A stretch of DNA of 64,000 bases from Tieghemiomyces parasiticus (GCA_027575765.1 JANBPT010000063.1:1-64000), one strand, 5' to 3'. Counted from the first letter of the stretch, positions 8,575 to 21,500 are shown. Numbers and translations: made by a program. The notes: a model not told the origin generated them from the letters alone.

Positions 8575-11500
8575 CGCTGCTTCACACTAAACGAATGGGG
8601 ATCGAGGCGGAATAGAAGTGGTGGGAAGGGACTGGATAAGCGGAGCGGGTGGATGGCCCGGTGATATTAGAGCCGGTAATGGCGGCAATCAGAGAGAGAC
8701 AAGGGGCGAGGCTGTAAAGGTGACCCGGTCCACGAAAGCCGCGGCGTGGCGGGGAGCAGCAAAAGAGGACGGTCTCCGCGGGGAGGGGGGCGGTGCGTCG
8801 AGTGAACGGGAAACTGAGGGGCTAACCTTACGCACGTTTAAGCACGGTTGACTGGCCGGTGACAAGGAAAGAAAGCGAGGTCCAGTAGATACAAGGCGGT
8901 AGAAGGCAGTCGGGTGGACGTGACGGGGATAGCGGAGAGGGGTGGGTGCATGAGGCTAGGGTGCTAGCTGGCAAGGGCCAAAGTGGATATGTGTATAGTA
9001 CAAAACGGTCGGAGCTAGGGATGCAGCGACCAAGTGACGGGTTTAGGAGCTCGGGAAGCCGGACTGCGGGATAACCGGTCTGCGGGGTAAGGGTTGTGCC
9101 ACCGGGCCAGCTGGTAAAAATATGGCAACGTGAATTACGTACGCCTGAACAGGCAAATTAGGAGTCCGCCAGATGACGTGAATGACGCAACAGGGGGAAG
9201 AAAAGGCGGTCTTGAAGGTGCTGGTTGAAGTGGTGAAGTCGGAACCCAGGCGTACTACGCCAGTGCTTTTAAGGGAAGGGGGAGGAGGAGGGCAAGGAGA
9301 ACTTGGAGGCTCGGACGCCGTTGGCAGGAAAAAAAGGGCCAAGTTATGAGACTTCGTAAAACGTGGTGGCAACCGGTGGGCGAGGCAAACAGCCACGGAG
9401 TTTAACGGTGGTAGCGATTGAAAGCCAGATAAAAGATGGCCGAATGGGAGGGGGGTCTGCAGTGAAAGGCTGGAAAGTTGGGGAACAGCGTCAACCGCAC
9501 AACCTAGGCGGTCGGGGCCGGCTGGATTATTTATGGAAGTAGATGGCCACGGCCCTCCCCAACCCAGCACCCTCCCCCCTTAGACGCGGGGCCTTGTGTC
9601 GGACGGGCGGGATGGGAAACGGCGAAGGGGAAATAGGGGGTGAGGTGGACGGATTTGCACGGTCAGCACTCCCCTCCCCAACAACAAACCTACGAACGAT
9701 GGCCAATGGCCTTAGCAACCACGCCACAACCCTTCGGCACGGCTTGGGGACCCCAAAGACTTGCCACGGGGAGCCGTCGCCTCGGCTGCAAACCCACCTC
9801 CCCGGCCTAGGAACACGCCAGCCAGCCTGCCTGAAAGGTCCCAGCAGTCGTTACCGTCTGTCTCTGCCAGACAGCTGTAGGGAGCGCATGTCTTAAAGAG
9901 GCAGGGGCCAGCCCCGCTGGGCACGCTGAGGACGTCGGCCAGAATCCTTCTACCCTACGACTATCCCTCGGGCCATTTAGGCATGCGATGCAGCGCCGAG
10001 GCCCTCCGTTCGATACGCCTCTTCCCCCCTTCCTCACGCCATACCTGATGCCGCTCCCACGCCCGCGATGAATTATCGAACGGTTGGCTCTCGGTGGACC
10101 GCAACCAACCCTGTATATTCGGGGCCTTCTGGATCCCTCCTGAAATCTCCCTGGCTGCACACCTCGGTGTAGAAGTCCCGGCACGCCAGCCGATAAATGT
10201 GGCACAGCGTCTACCGGACGGCCATTCCCGGCCTGCACGCGTGCACGCTAGCTACCAGGTAGCCTAGCACATGGCGCCGCCCACACAATTAAAAGACTCG
10301 ACGCCGCCGCCGCCCCGTGCAGACGCTACCGGACCGTGCAGTATCATGCGACCAGCCGGTATCTCTCGCCCTACCCACGACGGGTACAGCCCGCACGAGT
10401 ACCAACCCGCTCGCCAGACCCCACCAGGGCGCTGGTTTGCCTCTTGCCACCATACCCAGCGTGGGATTACTGTCTGCAACCCTCATGTTTGCCTTCTCAC
10501 CGACCTGGGCTGTGAGCGCGGGACGGCCGCCAAAGTCAGGTGAGACCCAGATTGTTTACCCCGCCGGCCATCAATATTGCCAGCGGGCTGTGAATGGAAG
10601 ACGGCGGCGGCCTTCCCCCCTCAGCTCGCATCTTTCCTGCCTCCCTCCATTAATTACCGGGACGGGACCAGATGAAGCGTATCGCCGTAGAGATTCCGGC
10701 CTAAACGGAGGTAATTTGCCGTGTCTCTGCCATTGAGCGGAGAGGGGGGCTGAGTCATATGTATTACTTGGTTGTAGCTACCCTCTGTTCTCCTTGATAG
10801 CTTTGATCCTATAGCCAACACCCATGGCCCTCATGAGACTCAGTGTGGTACCACCATCTACAGCTTACCCCGCCCCTCCTGGTATCTCAGTGCACCGCAC
10901 CCCGCATCGACGGTCCTCTCACTGCTGCACTTTGCCTCCGGAAAGTCACTCACTTCTAAGTGTGCCTGGTACCCCTCACCTGCCTTTCCCTGGTCACTCC
11001 TGACGAAGGTGCCAGCCCTCGTTGAATAGCTGGCCTCGGAGAGCAAACAAACCCGTTTACAGACTTGACACGCCATCGTTGTAACATCCAAGTCAGCCCG
11101 ATCCAACTCGAGGCGGAACGGCTAGCTTTTACGCTGATTCACGGTGACGAGGTCTGGCAAGAGTAGGATAGGCTTAATTCTTTATCCTGGAGAATCTTCC
11201 GCGTAGGGCGTCAATACTCAGATTCTGAATCTACCTGCGTCGCACTACGAACTATAGCCAGCAGCTTAGCTTCAATGGCCCGTAATGAACTGGGTTCGAA
11301 TTATCAAGCGAGATACGAAAGAAAGAGGAAGGGGGGAAGGGTAGAGAAAACCGCCTCACACTCAAGACGCCGGGCGACTTGCGATACCGGAGTGGAAACT
11401 AGGCTTTAGCCTTATGACCATACTAAACGCCATGACCATCGCTGCCAAGTAGGCCCAAGCACCAAAACTATTCAGTACCACTGCCAGCTGGTCCACCTCG

Positions 11501-11801
11501 TCACCGCGCTGCATAGGTTGTGCAGATCAGCGCCTAGTAAGGCCAAACACGCCATGTAAATGACCCCCGCTCTGCAACCAGTAAAATGTCCTGTCCACCA
11601 ACTTACCTCTTTGCCCCCTCCCGGTCCAAGCGTTATATACGTCACGCCGGGTCTTCACCGACGATGGATCCTTGCCATCAAGCATCTCACCGCTGCACAG
11701 TACACGTGAGTGGCCACGTTAACCCAGCGTACGGTGCCACGATGGTTCCCTGTGTGGATCCCATTTAATACGATCGTGCTTCTCAAGCCATCTACATCCC
11801 C

Positions 11802-11828
11802 ATTATTATTATTATGATATATATATAT
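11802..11828. repeat. ATT then AT microsatellite
   Basis: About four ATT units are followed by about six AT units in an intergenic region. Confidence 0.8.
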
Positions 11829-12755
11829 CTCCGTAGACCATAGCACCACACCGAAGAAAAGAAAGCCCCCGTGGCTCACAACCACATCCGGACCCCCCCC
11901 ACCTCCTGGACCGCTCATTTACAGGTTAGTCCAGCATGGGGTGGATAGGGATAACTAGTCGCCGCTTACTCTGCTCCCGTCGCGCGGCCAGAGCAAATCT
12001 AAACCGATCCCACATTTTAGGACAGAAAGCCCAGTGTTCCGGCTGACCTCAGCCTACTAGCGTCACCCAGCCCTGAAATACCGGCTATAGAATGTCAGGT
12101 TGTCCAACTAAGGCTCTACAGTACAGTATAGCCTGCCAACCCTCGAAAATCTTGTAAAATGGATTTTATTTATTTATTTATTATTGCTGATCAGACCCAA
12201 AGTACACCGAGCCCCGCGGTGTGTTTTGATTAGCTGAGCTGTACCAACGCGTACGACCGATTCGTTCGCGTTAGGGCTCCTCAACCCCAACGAACACGCT
12301 CTGCGGTTGGGAACCGAAAATCCTGTACCACTTGGTAGGTTTCATGAACACAGTTCAATACTTTCACTTTTGCCAACCTAGTCAGGGTGCCCTCCCTCCT
12401 CCCCTCTCCAGTGTCACGAATGAGATCTGCGTCCCGTTACGATGAACACTATCCACAATCGGGGATGACAGACCTCACAATTTGTGGAAAAAAGTGAAGA
12501 CGATCAGCACCATTAACGATCCTTATTTAGCAGAAACTAATGAGCGGCCAGTGGGTGTGCTGGTCCGATCGACCATCATATGTAGACCTGTGAGGTGAGC
12601 AAATGTGATGAAAAAGCAAAGTGTGGTGATTATTATTTTTTTTGATTTGAAAGCGAAAGCCCCGTATCAGTGATTCGGAGGTGTTCGAAAATAAATTGAA
12701 ATGGTAAACTAGAAATAAACACGATTTAATGGGGTTGGCCAGTGTGGGCGCGCTC

Positions 12756-12773
12756 GTGTGTGTGTGTGTGTGT
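12756..12773. repeat. GT dinucleotide microsatellite
   Basis: Nine uninterrupted GT units lie about 90 bases past the 3' end of the YHM2-type carrier gene, possibly within its 3' UTR region. Confidence 0.8.
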
Positions 12774-12863
12774 ATGTTTGTAAACGAATATAGATGATGA
12801 GGTGGCGCTCTATGGTCAGCAAGCAATCTTGTCCTATCGGAGCGACCGAGTCGTCTTGTCTAT

Positions 12864-14529
12864 TTAGTTCTTGTTGGCCGTTCGCTCGGCCACGTAAGCC
12901 TTCAGCTGGTCACCGCCAAAGACCATGCACACGGTGAGGTAGGTGCTCAGCATGATACGTGGGGTGACCCCGCGGTAGAAGCCAAGGAACCCGCTCTGAC
13001 CGTAAATGTACTTGGCGGTGGTCCAAATGTTGAGGTTGGCGGGCCGGTCGACCGCCTTGGCCTGGCTCTGCATCTCGACACGGATCACCTCGATGGGCTG
13101 GTTCCAGCAAGCGAGGGAGCCACCGACGACGGAGGCTATCCGAGGAGGATCCGAGAAGCGGTGGGAGTGGGAAAAAGGGCAGTAAGTCGTGTGCAAGGTG
13201 AGGAGAAGGTCAGGTAAGATACAGCCAGCAGCCGGGAAACACTCTCCTTCCGGGAGTTGGTGGCTCAGTTCGATCTGGCACACGCCACCAATAACCACGA
13301 ATCGCACTTACATAATAGGCGCTCCATGGTGGTCAGCTTGCGGCTCGTGTCCTTGCCCTTGATCAGGGATTCAGTGACACGAGCGATACCCAATCGGGAC
13401 CCCCAGTTGGTCATCTGGCGGACGGCGACGGCGGATACACCCTTGTTAAGCCCGACAATTCCCTCGCGCTTAAACACGTCGGCCGCGGTTTTCCAGGTCG
13501 ACACATCACCGGCGGGGTTCTTATGCTTCGTCACCTCAACGGTCTTCATGAAGGTGCAGAACCCCATGGTTGTGTACGCCTGCGCCACACCACCAAACAT
13601 CCCCCCGAGCGCACCTGCCGCCGCCGGGGAGAAGCCCTGTCGGCGGAATAGATACTCGATCTCCGAGGAGGCGAAGAGGAGCACACCACCCTTGGTCGAG
13701 GCCTCGATCCAGGCCCACTGTTCGCAATAGAGGTGAATGAGGAGGGAAAGCGGGGGAAGGGGTTAGTACGTGCTGAGGGGGGGGGGCATTCGGCTAGGGG
13801 AGTCGCACACCAGGAACGAGCGAAACACGGTACGCCAGCCGTAGGACTAAATCACATGGTCCTGGCATCCCGTCCGTGCCTTCGCATTGGTGCAAACGGC
13901 ATGTGGCGGGCCTATGGGTGTCTCCACCACCACCGCCAGTCAATCACCGGCAGATAAGTCACCCCCAAAGCTGTTCCCTGCCTAAGCAGATATCCAGAGT
14001 GGCGAGGGCATAGCGGTGAAGCGCCGCTTCGCACGCCGCGGTAGCACAGGCCTCGAGCCGGGGAGGGAGGTCCAGCTAGAGATTGAGCCGAAGTATGGAG
14101 GCCGGCAGTTGAGCCGATTCTGCCTCCTTGCCAACCTAGGGGGGGACTCTTGTCCACCGCCCCTCGATCAACCGTCGCCTCCCTAAAAACGCCTCACTCG
14201 GTCTAGGTGCGCGAGAGCAGGGGTGGGGGGATACAGGAAGCTATCTCGAGCGCTCCAACCCTCGCTCCAAGGGGACAACTCTGCAACACAGGCGCCACAT
14301 CACTTACGGGAATCAAGCCCTGGTAGAATCCGGCGAGGCCGCCTCGGGCGTAGGTTTGCCGGATAGCCGACTTGAGGCTCTCGCCACGGTGGGCGGCCAT
14401 GTGCGTCTTGAGCACCTCAAAGGGCTGGCCCAGGGTGGACACTTCAAAGGTCTGAATGAAGGCGCCCAGGGCGATGTTGGTCCATGAGATGGGCTTTTTT
14501 TGGATGGCAGGGGGTTGAGCGGTGGCCAT
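12864..14529 (-). CDS. YHM2: Mitochondrial carrier, YHM2-type citrate/oxoglutarate carrier (3 exons)
   Basis: Inner-membrane carrier of 299 residues. Exons on the minus strand are 14529-14308, 13717-13312 and 13135-12864. Donors are GTAAGTG and GTAAGTGC; acceptors are CAG and TAG. Lengths 222+406+272 keep the frame. The spliced protein aligns by eye along its whole length with yeast Yhm2: KKPISWTNIALGAF, TLGQPFEVLKTHMA, FYQGLIP joined to WAWIEASTKGG, GFCTFMKTVEVTKHK, AVRQMTNWGSR, WNQPIEVIRVEMQSQ and YRGVTPRI. Carrier signatures (QPFEVLK, QPIEVIR) and six-span spacing are present. In yeast this protein exchanges citrate for 2-oxoglutarate to supply cytosolic NADPH and is also found with mitochondrial DNA. 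ATG 14527-14529 is used because only a TTG lies further upstream. Intron 1 is 590 bases, the longest seen in this window; intron 2 is 176. Confidence 0.95.
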
Positions 14530-16000
14530 GGTGGAAGGTTGGCGTGTAGTATTGCGTGCGTGTGTGTATGTACGTGTGATGGGGGGAGGCAAAGCTGGAG
14601 GAGAGATGCAGGCGTAAGATGCGAGAGATGGGCAGGCCGATGGGAGGGTGGGTCGGATAAGGTAGAGCAGTGTGAGCTGGACGGGGGGAAAGGAAGTGCT
14701 CGTAGAAGCCTCTTTAGCAGGCAGCGACGGACGTGCAGGCGGGACGCTTTAAGGAACAATACGGGTGTTATCGGAGACTCTCCTTAGTTTTGTGGACGTG
14801 GCTGGGGTGATTGTTGGTGGTGATGAGTAACGTTCCCCCGTTTGAGGCGGCGGGAGGTTTGCCAGACGGCGGGGTTGGCCCCGGCCGAATACCGCCGAGC
14901 CCCTATGAATACCTCCCCACTCATCGGAACCTCCTCCCCCATGGCCCCATATTTATCAGACCATCCCAGCCGACGGCTCCACGGTATGTGTATGCGAAGG
15001 GAAGTGGGTCGGGCCAGCTCGCAGACCAATCCCTTCAGAGAACTCTGTCCCTACCTCCCAACCTAATCAATGACTCATTGCCAGCACCAAGCCCAGAGTG
15101 GCCCGTGGGCCTTCCCTGGCGTATCAGGCCAGCTGGGGGGAGCTTTTGCTCTGGACACCCAGGGGGCCCTGGCTCATCTCCACGCCTGCCTATCCCCGCT
15201 CTGTTTCGTTCCTCACACCCCTTATACCCGAGCACTGTTTCCATGCCTAGTCTACTTCCAGCGGCCCAGTGCGTCCTGCCGATCGAGGGGCGACTCGGGA
15301 GGGAAGGGATTGCGGAAGGGCAAAGCCACGGCCCCATCATCATGGGTGGGGAAGGTCAGTGCGAGAGCCAGCCCAAGGAGGGAGGCTACCTGCATGGCCG
15401 GCCTTCCCACAAGGCCAACGTCGTTCCGCGGCCAGTGGCGCTGCCAACGTGCCCTGCAGTAGGGGGTCCTTCTTCTGATAGAGTACATGGTCCAGCCAGT
15501 ATACCCAAGTAAGGGTTGCATAGTGGCCATTCAGCTACACTCATCAGGTTCGCCTACAGCTATGAATAAGGCCAGCGGACCAGGCAATGATCCGGGGGGG
15601 GGGACGCACTCATCGTGGAAACGGGCTAGCTCGGGCACACACCTGCCGTGGCCCGGAGGTCAAACGGACAACCAGTTTGTCCTACAAGCGAGTGTAGATC
15701 CCTCCACGGTCATCGTCTAAGGGGCGGGCAGGAGTGGCCACGGCATGCCAATTGATATACGGGGGGAAGGGGGTCCCGAGCTGACAGTGAATAAAGGCAC
15801 TGCGAAATATAACCAATGCGGTAATACAACGGTAGGCTTCAGTTACGGGAACCCAACGGCCCCCAAAATAATACAACAGGTTGTTAGTTTATTAAAAAAA
15901 TATGTAAAACGGATATAAGGCATCCTAGGACATAAATTACCAGGTACCATTATTACTGAATCATAATTTATATACGTTATATATCTCAACTTTCAACCAA
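14530..16000. other. Intergenic, no supported gene
   Basis: Promoter side of YHM2 and upstream side of the tRNA. A 233-codon plus frame (14811-15512) is Pro/Gly/Ser-rich without motifs and is overlapped by minus frames of similar quality. A G run occurs near 15595. AT-rich TATATA-like DNA (about 15969-15985) precedes the tRNA. Confidence 0.4.
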
Positions 16001-16073
16001 GGGGTTCTAGCTCATATGGTAGAGCGCTCGCTTTGCATGCGAGAGGCGCGGGGATCGATACCCCGGAGCTCCA
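16001..16073 (+). tRNA. tRNA-Ala, anticodon TGC
   Basis: A full cloverleaf can be folded by eye. The acceptor stem GGGGTTC pairs with GAGCTCC (two G-U pairs), with discriminator A at 16073. The D arm is GCTC/GAGC, and the anticodon stem CTCGC/GCGAG (16027-16031 with 16039-16043) encloses loop TTTGCAT with anticodon TGC at 16034-16036. The T arm holds the B-box-like GGATCGATACC. No intron is present. CCA is not encoded. Confidence 0.96.
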
Positions 16074-16688
16074 AGACTTCTTTTTTGATTTTTTTTCATC
16101 TTGCGGCTATGCTGATCTCAATATTTTTGGTCTTCTAGCAACACTGTGGGTGGTTGAATCTTAATGCGTGACCACTGTGGTATTCCGCATTGCGGCGGCT
16201 GCGTTTGGTAGTATGTATATTTCTGACTTATGATCATACCGGCAGCATGGGTTTTAGTGTAGATATCCAATCCACTTGTAGAAATCTTTAATTTGGGCTG
16301 CCCCTCCGGTGAACTAAGCGTGGATGCCCATGCGCCTAATTTATCAGCCAACGTTCTCTGCCGAAGGATAGTCCGGTCCTAGGATTGGGGCCATTGTGGC
16401 TTAGCCTTTAGGTGATACGCACCTACCAAGTTCAGATCCAAACTACATTGAGGGTGCTCATGGTTGACGACAGGTGTATTTGATTCATCAGTGCGACCAT
16501 CCATACCAATGGGCCATTGTACGGTGAGCCATATATTTAATTTTTTTTAAAAAAGACATCAACAAGCGGACAGCTAAATTTAATGACGCGGGTAGATACT
16601 AATATTTCCATCGGGTACAGGCCCCCAAGGGGATAGAAAATGCGAATTCCATGGAGAAGGTGATGGAATCGTCGACCTCCTTAAAACT
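16074..16688. other. tRNA 3' flank; one 77-codon frame without ATG
   Basis: A minus frame (16351-16118) reads as fairly natural protein (for example LGAWASTLSS, SGLDIYTKTHAAG, ending LLEDQKY) but begins with TTG. It could be a terminal exon, a remnant or chance; no splice acceptor or family was confirmed. AT-rich DNA fills the rest. Confidence 0.3.
16081..16086 (+). terminator. RNA polymerase III T-run terminator
   Basis: Six T begin 8 bases after the tRNA-Ala discriminator base, with a backup run of eight T at 16089-16096. This is the usual Pol III stop. Confidence 0.85.
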
Positions 16689-16991
16689 CTAGCCGGTCAT
16701 ACGGATCGCATCTGCAATACGTCGTTCGTACTCGGAAATGGGCTTTCCGGACTTATCATGAGTCGAGCCGTAGTTTGGGCTCTGTTTCTGTACCCCGGTG
16801 TTTTGATTAGGCCCTGTGACGCGCGGGGGCGATTTGGTGCTATCGGTCGATTGGGAGCGGGAACGAGGTAAACATAGGAAGTCGCATATAGCGCCCTTGA
16901 TATCCGGCAATGTTGGGGCAGCAAGCGTGGCCGACAAGCCCACACAGAGGACCATACCAACTGCCAGCGTGATCATCGTGGAGCGTAGCAT
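16689..16991 (-). CDS. Small secreted protein, unknown function
   Basis: A 100-residue protein with a textbook signal peptide: basic start MLRSTM, hydrophobic core ITLAVGMVLCVGLS and a likely cut after SATLAA. The mature ~75 residues are polar, rich in Ser, Thr, Pro, Asn and Lys, with two Cys close together (ICDFLCLPR) just after the cut. The C-terminus (ISEYERRIADAIRMTG) could form one amphipathic helix. No enzyme or toxin motif was recognised. The start ATG 16989-16991 is fixed by the signal peptide. It is a single-exon gene beside the tRNA-Ala locus. Small secreted proteins of this type are often lineage-specific; a role in host interaction or the wall is only a guess. Confidence 0.6.
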   Translation of the reverse strand: MLRSTMITLAVGMVLCVGLSATLAAPTLPDIKGAICDFLCLPRSRSQSTDSTKSPPRVTGPNQNTGVQKQSPNYGSTHDKSGKPISEYERRIADAIRMTG

Positions 16992-18514
16992 GATAATTGA
17001 TGGTGATCGGGTTATATATGGCTATTGGTGAAATGGATGGTGGGTGTAAATAATCGCTGAACAATGTGAGGTGAGTTATAGTGGGAGTTATTCTTGGTGT
17101 TGACAGGAGGGAGCGCACAATCCTTATTTTTATATCCGACCCGACGTTGAAAAATTGGGCTCGGTTTCTTGGTAACTTGACAAGTCAACGCTTGAGAGCT
17201 CTTGGCTCCTCCTCCTCCTCCCAATACTCCAATGGGAAAGCCTGCCAAGTTACGCAATAAAAGTAAATAGTATCATTTCCAAAGAGAAGGAAGTACGTGT
17301 GGTTGGGACCGTTGGGTGACCAGAGGAGGCAGTGACTTATCTAAGGTTGATAATACATGTAATAAAAAATAATAACGACTATACAGCCCGTGGTACACGG
17401 TGGCTTTGTGTGGCTGAGGGACAGCACATGTTCACTTTTTATGCCTATGGTGCATAGTCTGGCGAGTCGGCTGACACTACATCCAATTTTAGTACGGGCC
17501 GGGTAGAAACCAACACATAGCTACCATTTTCTACTATTCATAACAGTACCGCCCGCATCCCATCGTCCTTTCCCTTTCACGCAGACATGTTGGCCGAAGT
17601 GCCGGTTTCGTATTTTTTTTTAAAAAAAACGCCTCTCTACAGTGTCGCGCACAGAAGTTGTAGGAGAGAAAGAGAAATGAAGAGACGGGGTAGGTAGTAC
17701 AAGTGTGCGCCCCTCCAAAGCCTCGTAGGGATAGGTGGCTTATCATTTGATTGGAGAGCACCATGCGACTACAACCACAACGTCAGCCTCCGCTTCGTTA
17801 CCACGAATGTATCTATGGGACTGACGGTCACTTTTTTTTTTCCCCAAGCACAAGATAGAACGAGGGCGACCTTCGACGATGTAACCATAACTTGATAGTG
17901 TAGAAAGTTGCCTTCCTTCCGTAGAAGGAAAGTTCCTTTTTCGACCTCGAACCCCAACAACAAAATACTAAGGGCTGTTTGGCCCTGCAGTACCTTCTGG
18001 CCTACCGTCCATATATTTTTTCACTGCTAGCTTTCAAGTCATCCAGGCTCACTACCACCCCACACCTATAGTCTTTCGCATCATTTTTTTAGCTTGTATT
18101 ATTACAACAATTTCCGATTTTCCTCTTACCAAATCCCTGTGTATTCCTCGGGTAGCTTAAACATGATGCTCAGACCAAAAGAGGTTCGCTTATATAAGCA
18201 ATATAGAGGGAACTACATCCCTCCAGCACATCGGTTTACTCCCCGCCCCGTTGGGATGCTGGACCACTACAATAAATCGCGGCGAAACGTGCCCAATTGA
18301 TGACAATAAATTGGTTAGCAAAAATACAGAGCGTAGAAAGTAACTGGGGATCAGTATCTTCCTAAAAATATATATAATGAAACGTAGAGCAAGGGAAGCA
18401 GGGGAGGAGGAGGGGTTCGAAGCAAGAGAAAAAAGGGACGGACTACTGAAGAGACAGTCGGTGGCAATGAGGACGGGGAAACTCCCCTCCCCCGGACTTC
18501 CCCCCTTTAGCCGC
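16992..18514. other. Intergenic, AT-rich, no gene seen
   Basis: Holds the promoter side of the small secreted protein gene and the 3' side of the Raptor gene. Homopolymer A/T runs occur (17612-17629, 17831-17840). No frame shows family features. Confidence 0.4.
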
Positions 18515-21500
18515 TCATGCCGTCGAGCTGATGAAGGTGACCGTACTGTCGTCGTTACCCATTGCAATTGTGGGTGTGAAATGGTCTATAGCGAGAGCCG
18601 TGACGGGGGCCACCCGTTGGCTCAGGATACCCGTGTGACGCTGTGCGTGTCCGATATTGTTGAAATTCATATCCCATACCTTGACCATATGATTGCTGGC
18701 ACGTTCCGGCCGCGCACCACCGTTCATCGATGAAGGGTGGGAGGCCGAAGAGTACGTTGACGCTGAATTTATGGCGGCCGACGACAATGAGGGCGACGCG
18801 AGGTTCGCACTGCCACCACTTCCGACCGCGCCGCCGCCGCCGCCACCACCACCACCACTGCTGCCGGATGAAGGAGCGGCGGTAGCAAAGATGGGGAGAT
18901 TATCATGGACCACCATATGGTTCAGCACACCGGATCCGTGGACAGCCAGTGGGGACTGCTTCAGACCACCTGCCCGGAGATCCCAGAGGCGAACGCGACC
19001 GTCCGTGCTGGCCGAGAGAAGCTCATGAGTGTAACCGACCTGGAGGCCCAGCTGCACCACGGTGTACGGGTTAGGCTCCCCGAAGCTACGTACGGGGCCG
19101 GGCGTTTCCCCCTGGCGGTCATCGTAGACCCGGACCACGCCGTCCGACCCGCCGCAGTAGAGAAGGTGTCCGTTGTACTGGTCGGCCGTGACCGCACAGA
19201 CGCTGCCCATGGTCTTGGACTGAATACTACGCACGCAGCGTTCCTGAGCAAGGTCCCACACATTGATACGGCTGGTGGACCCCGTCACATACAGACGCCC
19301 CGTCTTCTGGACCCAGGCCGTGAGCAGCCGGGACGGCCGTCGCCGATCGTGAGTGGGTTCCGCAAAGTTCTGCCATCCCGTCACCATCTCGCAGCGTTCT
19401 CGTTCGGTGTAGTTTTGGAAGAAGCGCAGGGTGCCGTCGTGGGTACCCACCATGAGCAGGCCATAGTCCATCTCGTTAATGACCTGCAGCGTGGTGATGC
19501 GCGGCTGCTGCGGTGAGAGTAGCGCAGCCACCCCCGAGGATTGGGACGTGGCGGATGCCGTTCCGGTGTGGTGACCCGAAAAGAAATAGGACGCCGCTGC
19601 TGCCGGCTCTCGACCTCCAGCACCGGGCGTGCTCGCTGCCGTGTGGGTAGCCGATGAAGCAGCAGTGTTTGCCGGAGGGACCGGTGGTCCAGCAGCAGCA
19701 GAAAGTGGCGGGATGGCACCGTTGAGCATCGACGTAATGTGCAGGGTGTGTAGCCGGGTCTGGCTCTGGTGGTCGTAGATTGACACGTTCTGGAGTCCGT
19801 CGGACAGTATCAGTTGGGGCTCGTAGCGGTGGAAGGTGAGCAGGTACGGGACAAAGTTAACTGCCATGTGATGTTGCTTGAACCACCGTGTGCGATCCGT
19901 GTAGTGTGCCCGGGCGGCCTCGAAACTGGTCACCACATTATCGTTGCGGGACTTGCGCCAGGCGCTGGCCAGATACTGCTCAGAGCCCTCCTGCTGCTCC
20001 TCGGGTTTGCGCAGGTACGGTTCGGTGGCCAGGAGGGTCTGCCATTCCAAAAACTTGCTCACGAGCGGCAGTTCGATCGGAGGCGGGAAGACCGGAAGGC
20101 GGGCCAGTATCTCTAATAGCACGTCCAAAGATAGGCCCGCGGGCAGGGGCGGGAGATGACCACCGGCATGTGCGAACGGAGCGGCATGCGGGGTGCCCGC
20201 GGCGGTAGTCGACTCGTCCCGCAGACCGAGACCCGAGAGGTCGGCGGCGAGCTGCGAGTCAAGGGAGCGCAAGGAGGGATCCTCATAGGAGTACACAGCG
20301 GACTGGCGGTTGACCGCTGCCAGGCCCTGGGAGCCGGCGAAGGTTTCGGTACCCGGGGTGGGCGGCGAGTGATTGTTTGAGCGGACCATCTGGAACCGCA
20401 TTTGGGCCGGGGTCGGGGTAAGCGGGGGCGGGTCGGCGCTGCTGTCTATGGCGGTCCCGCTACCGGAGGCCAGATTGTACATGAGATTAATGGTGGACGA
20501 CGCGGACCGCTTGAGGCTCTTGGTCAACTTGGCTGTGATCCCGACGGGCTCGGCAGTGCGACCCCGGGTGGGAGTGGGCGGGTGGGTGCGTGTCCGGGGG
20601 GCCGCGTTCCGAGGGGGGAGTGAGGCCGTGGTAGTCACGGACGACGATAGAGAGCTGTTGCCGGACTCGCTGCGCGAGTACGCGTCTTGGGCTCCACCGG
20701 CCGCCTCGTGGCCGTACTTGGTGGCCGCGTGGGTTAACGCCTCTAGCGTGGCGGCGGCGGCGTCGGTCGAGGAGTGACGACCCAGACTGCTGGTGCGCCC
20801 GGGGCTGGTCGGCGACGTGGCGCCGTGAGTCGGGGAACTGAGGGAGAGGTGGTGAGACACGGACCGTGGCCGCGGAGTGGGCGCGCCGAATTCGACGGGA
20901 GTATTGCCCCCGTGGGTGGCCAGCGTTTCGCTCACTGCCTCCACGGTGGCCATCAGGGGCTGTAGTACGAAATCGAGCACCATCGCGGCCAGCTGGGCCA
21001 CTTCGGCCACGGGATCGGCCGACAGACGGATGAGTGTGCGCCAGACGGCTAGGCCCATCTCATGCGGAACTTGGTCGGCGGCGCAGAGGAGCTCCGGTAG
21101 CGCGCCGGCGAGGATGGCCGCGGGGTCGTCGTCATGGGTATCATCTCTCCCGCTGGCCCGCTCGGGTCGGGGGACCGCGGCCAAAACGGCCAGAGCCTGG
21201 GCTACCTCCGGGCGTATCACGGCCATGGTCTCGCGACGTTCGGTGGTGTAGGCGAATCCACCCGCTCCTGGTGTACTGACGGTGGATTGGGTGCGGCGCG
21301 CTCCCGCCCGTGTAAAATGGGCGGGCAGGGTGCCCCGCTTGGACCCGGCGAGTCGGCCCTCGCGCTGACGTTTGACAGTGTCCTCCATGGCGAGGACAAA
21401 GAACCGTTCGGGGTACCGCTTGACGTAGCGGGATAAGGCGATGAGAAGTTCCTTGCGCACGATGGGGGACGCGTCCTGGGTCCGGTCCGTGAGGGCCACG

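Larger units (their letters stand above)
8575..12863. other. 4.3-kb gene-poor stretch
   Basis: Open frames here (for example minus 9043-9570, minus 9807-10238, plus 10317-10736) lack family motifs and are full of Pro, Arg, Gly and Ser, as expected of chance frames in GC-rich DNA. Low-complexity DNA includes ATT/AT repeats near 11802-11828, a TTTA repeat near 12165-12183 and a GT repeat at 12756-12773. A GGTTCGAATT segment near 11293 resembles a tRNA B box, but no cloverleaf can be built around it. Confidence 0.4.

Noticed and set aside
11275..11310. tRNA B-box-like GGTTCGAATT
   Set aside because: No A box at the right distance and no acceptor or anticodon stem can be paired.
14811..15512. 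233-codon plus-strand frame
   Set aside because: Pro/Gly/Ser-rich, no motifs, and antisense frames of similar length overlap it; typical chance frame in GC-rich DNA.
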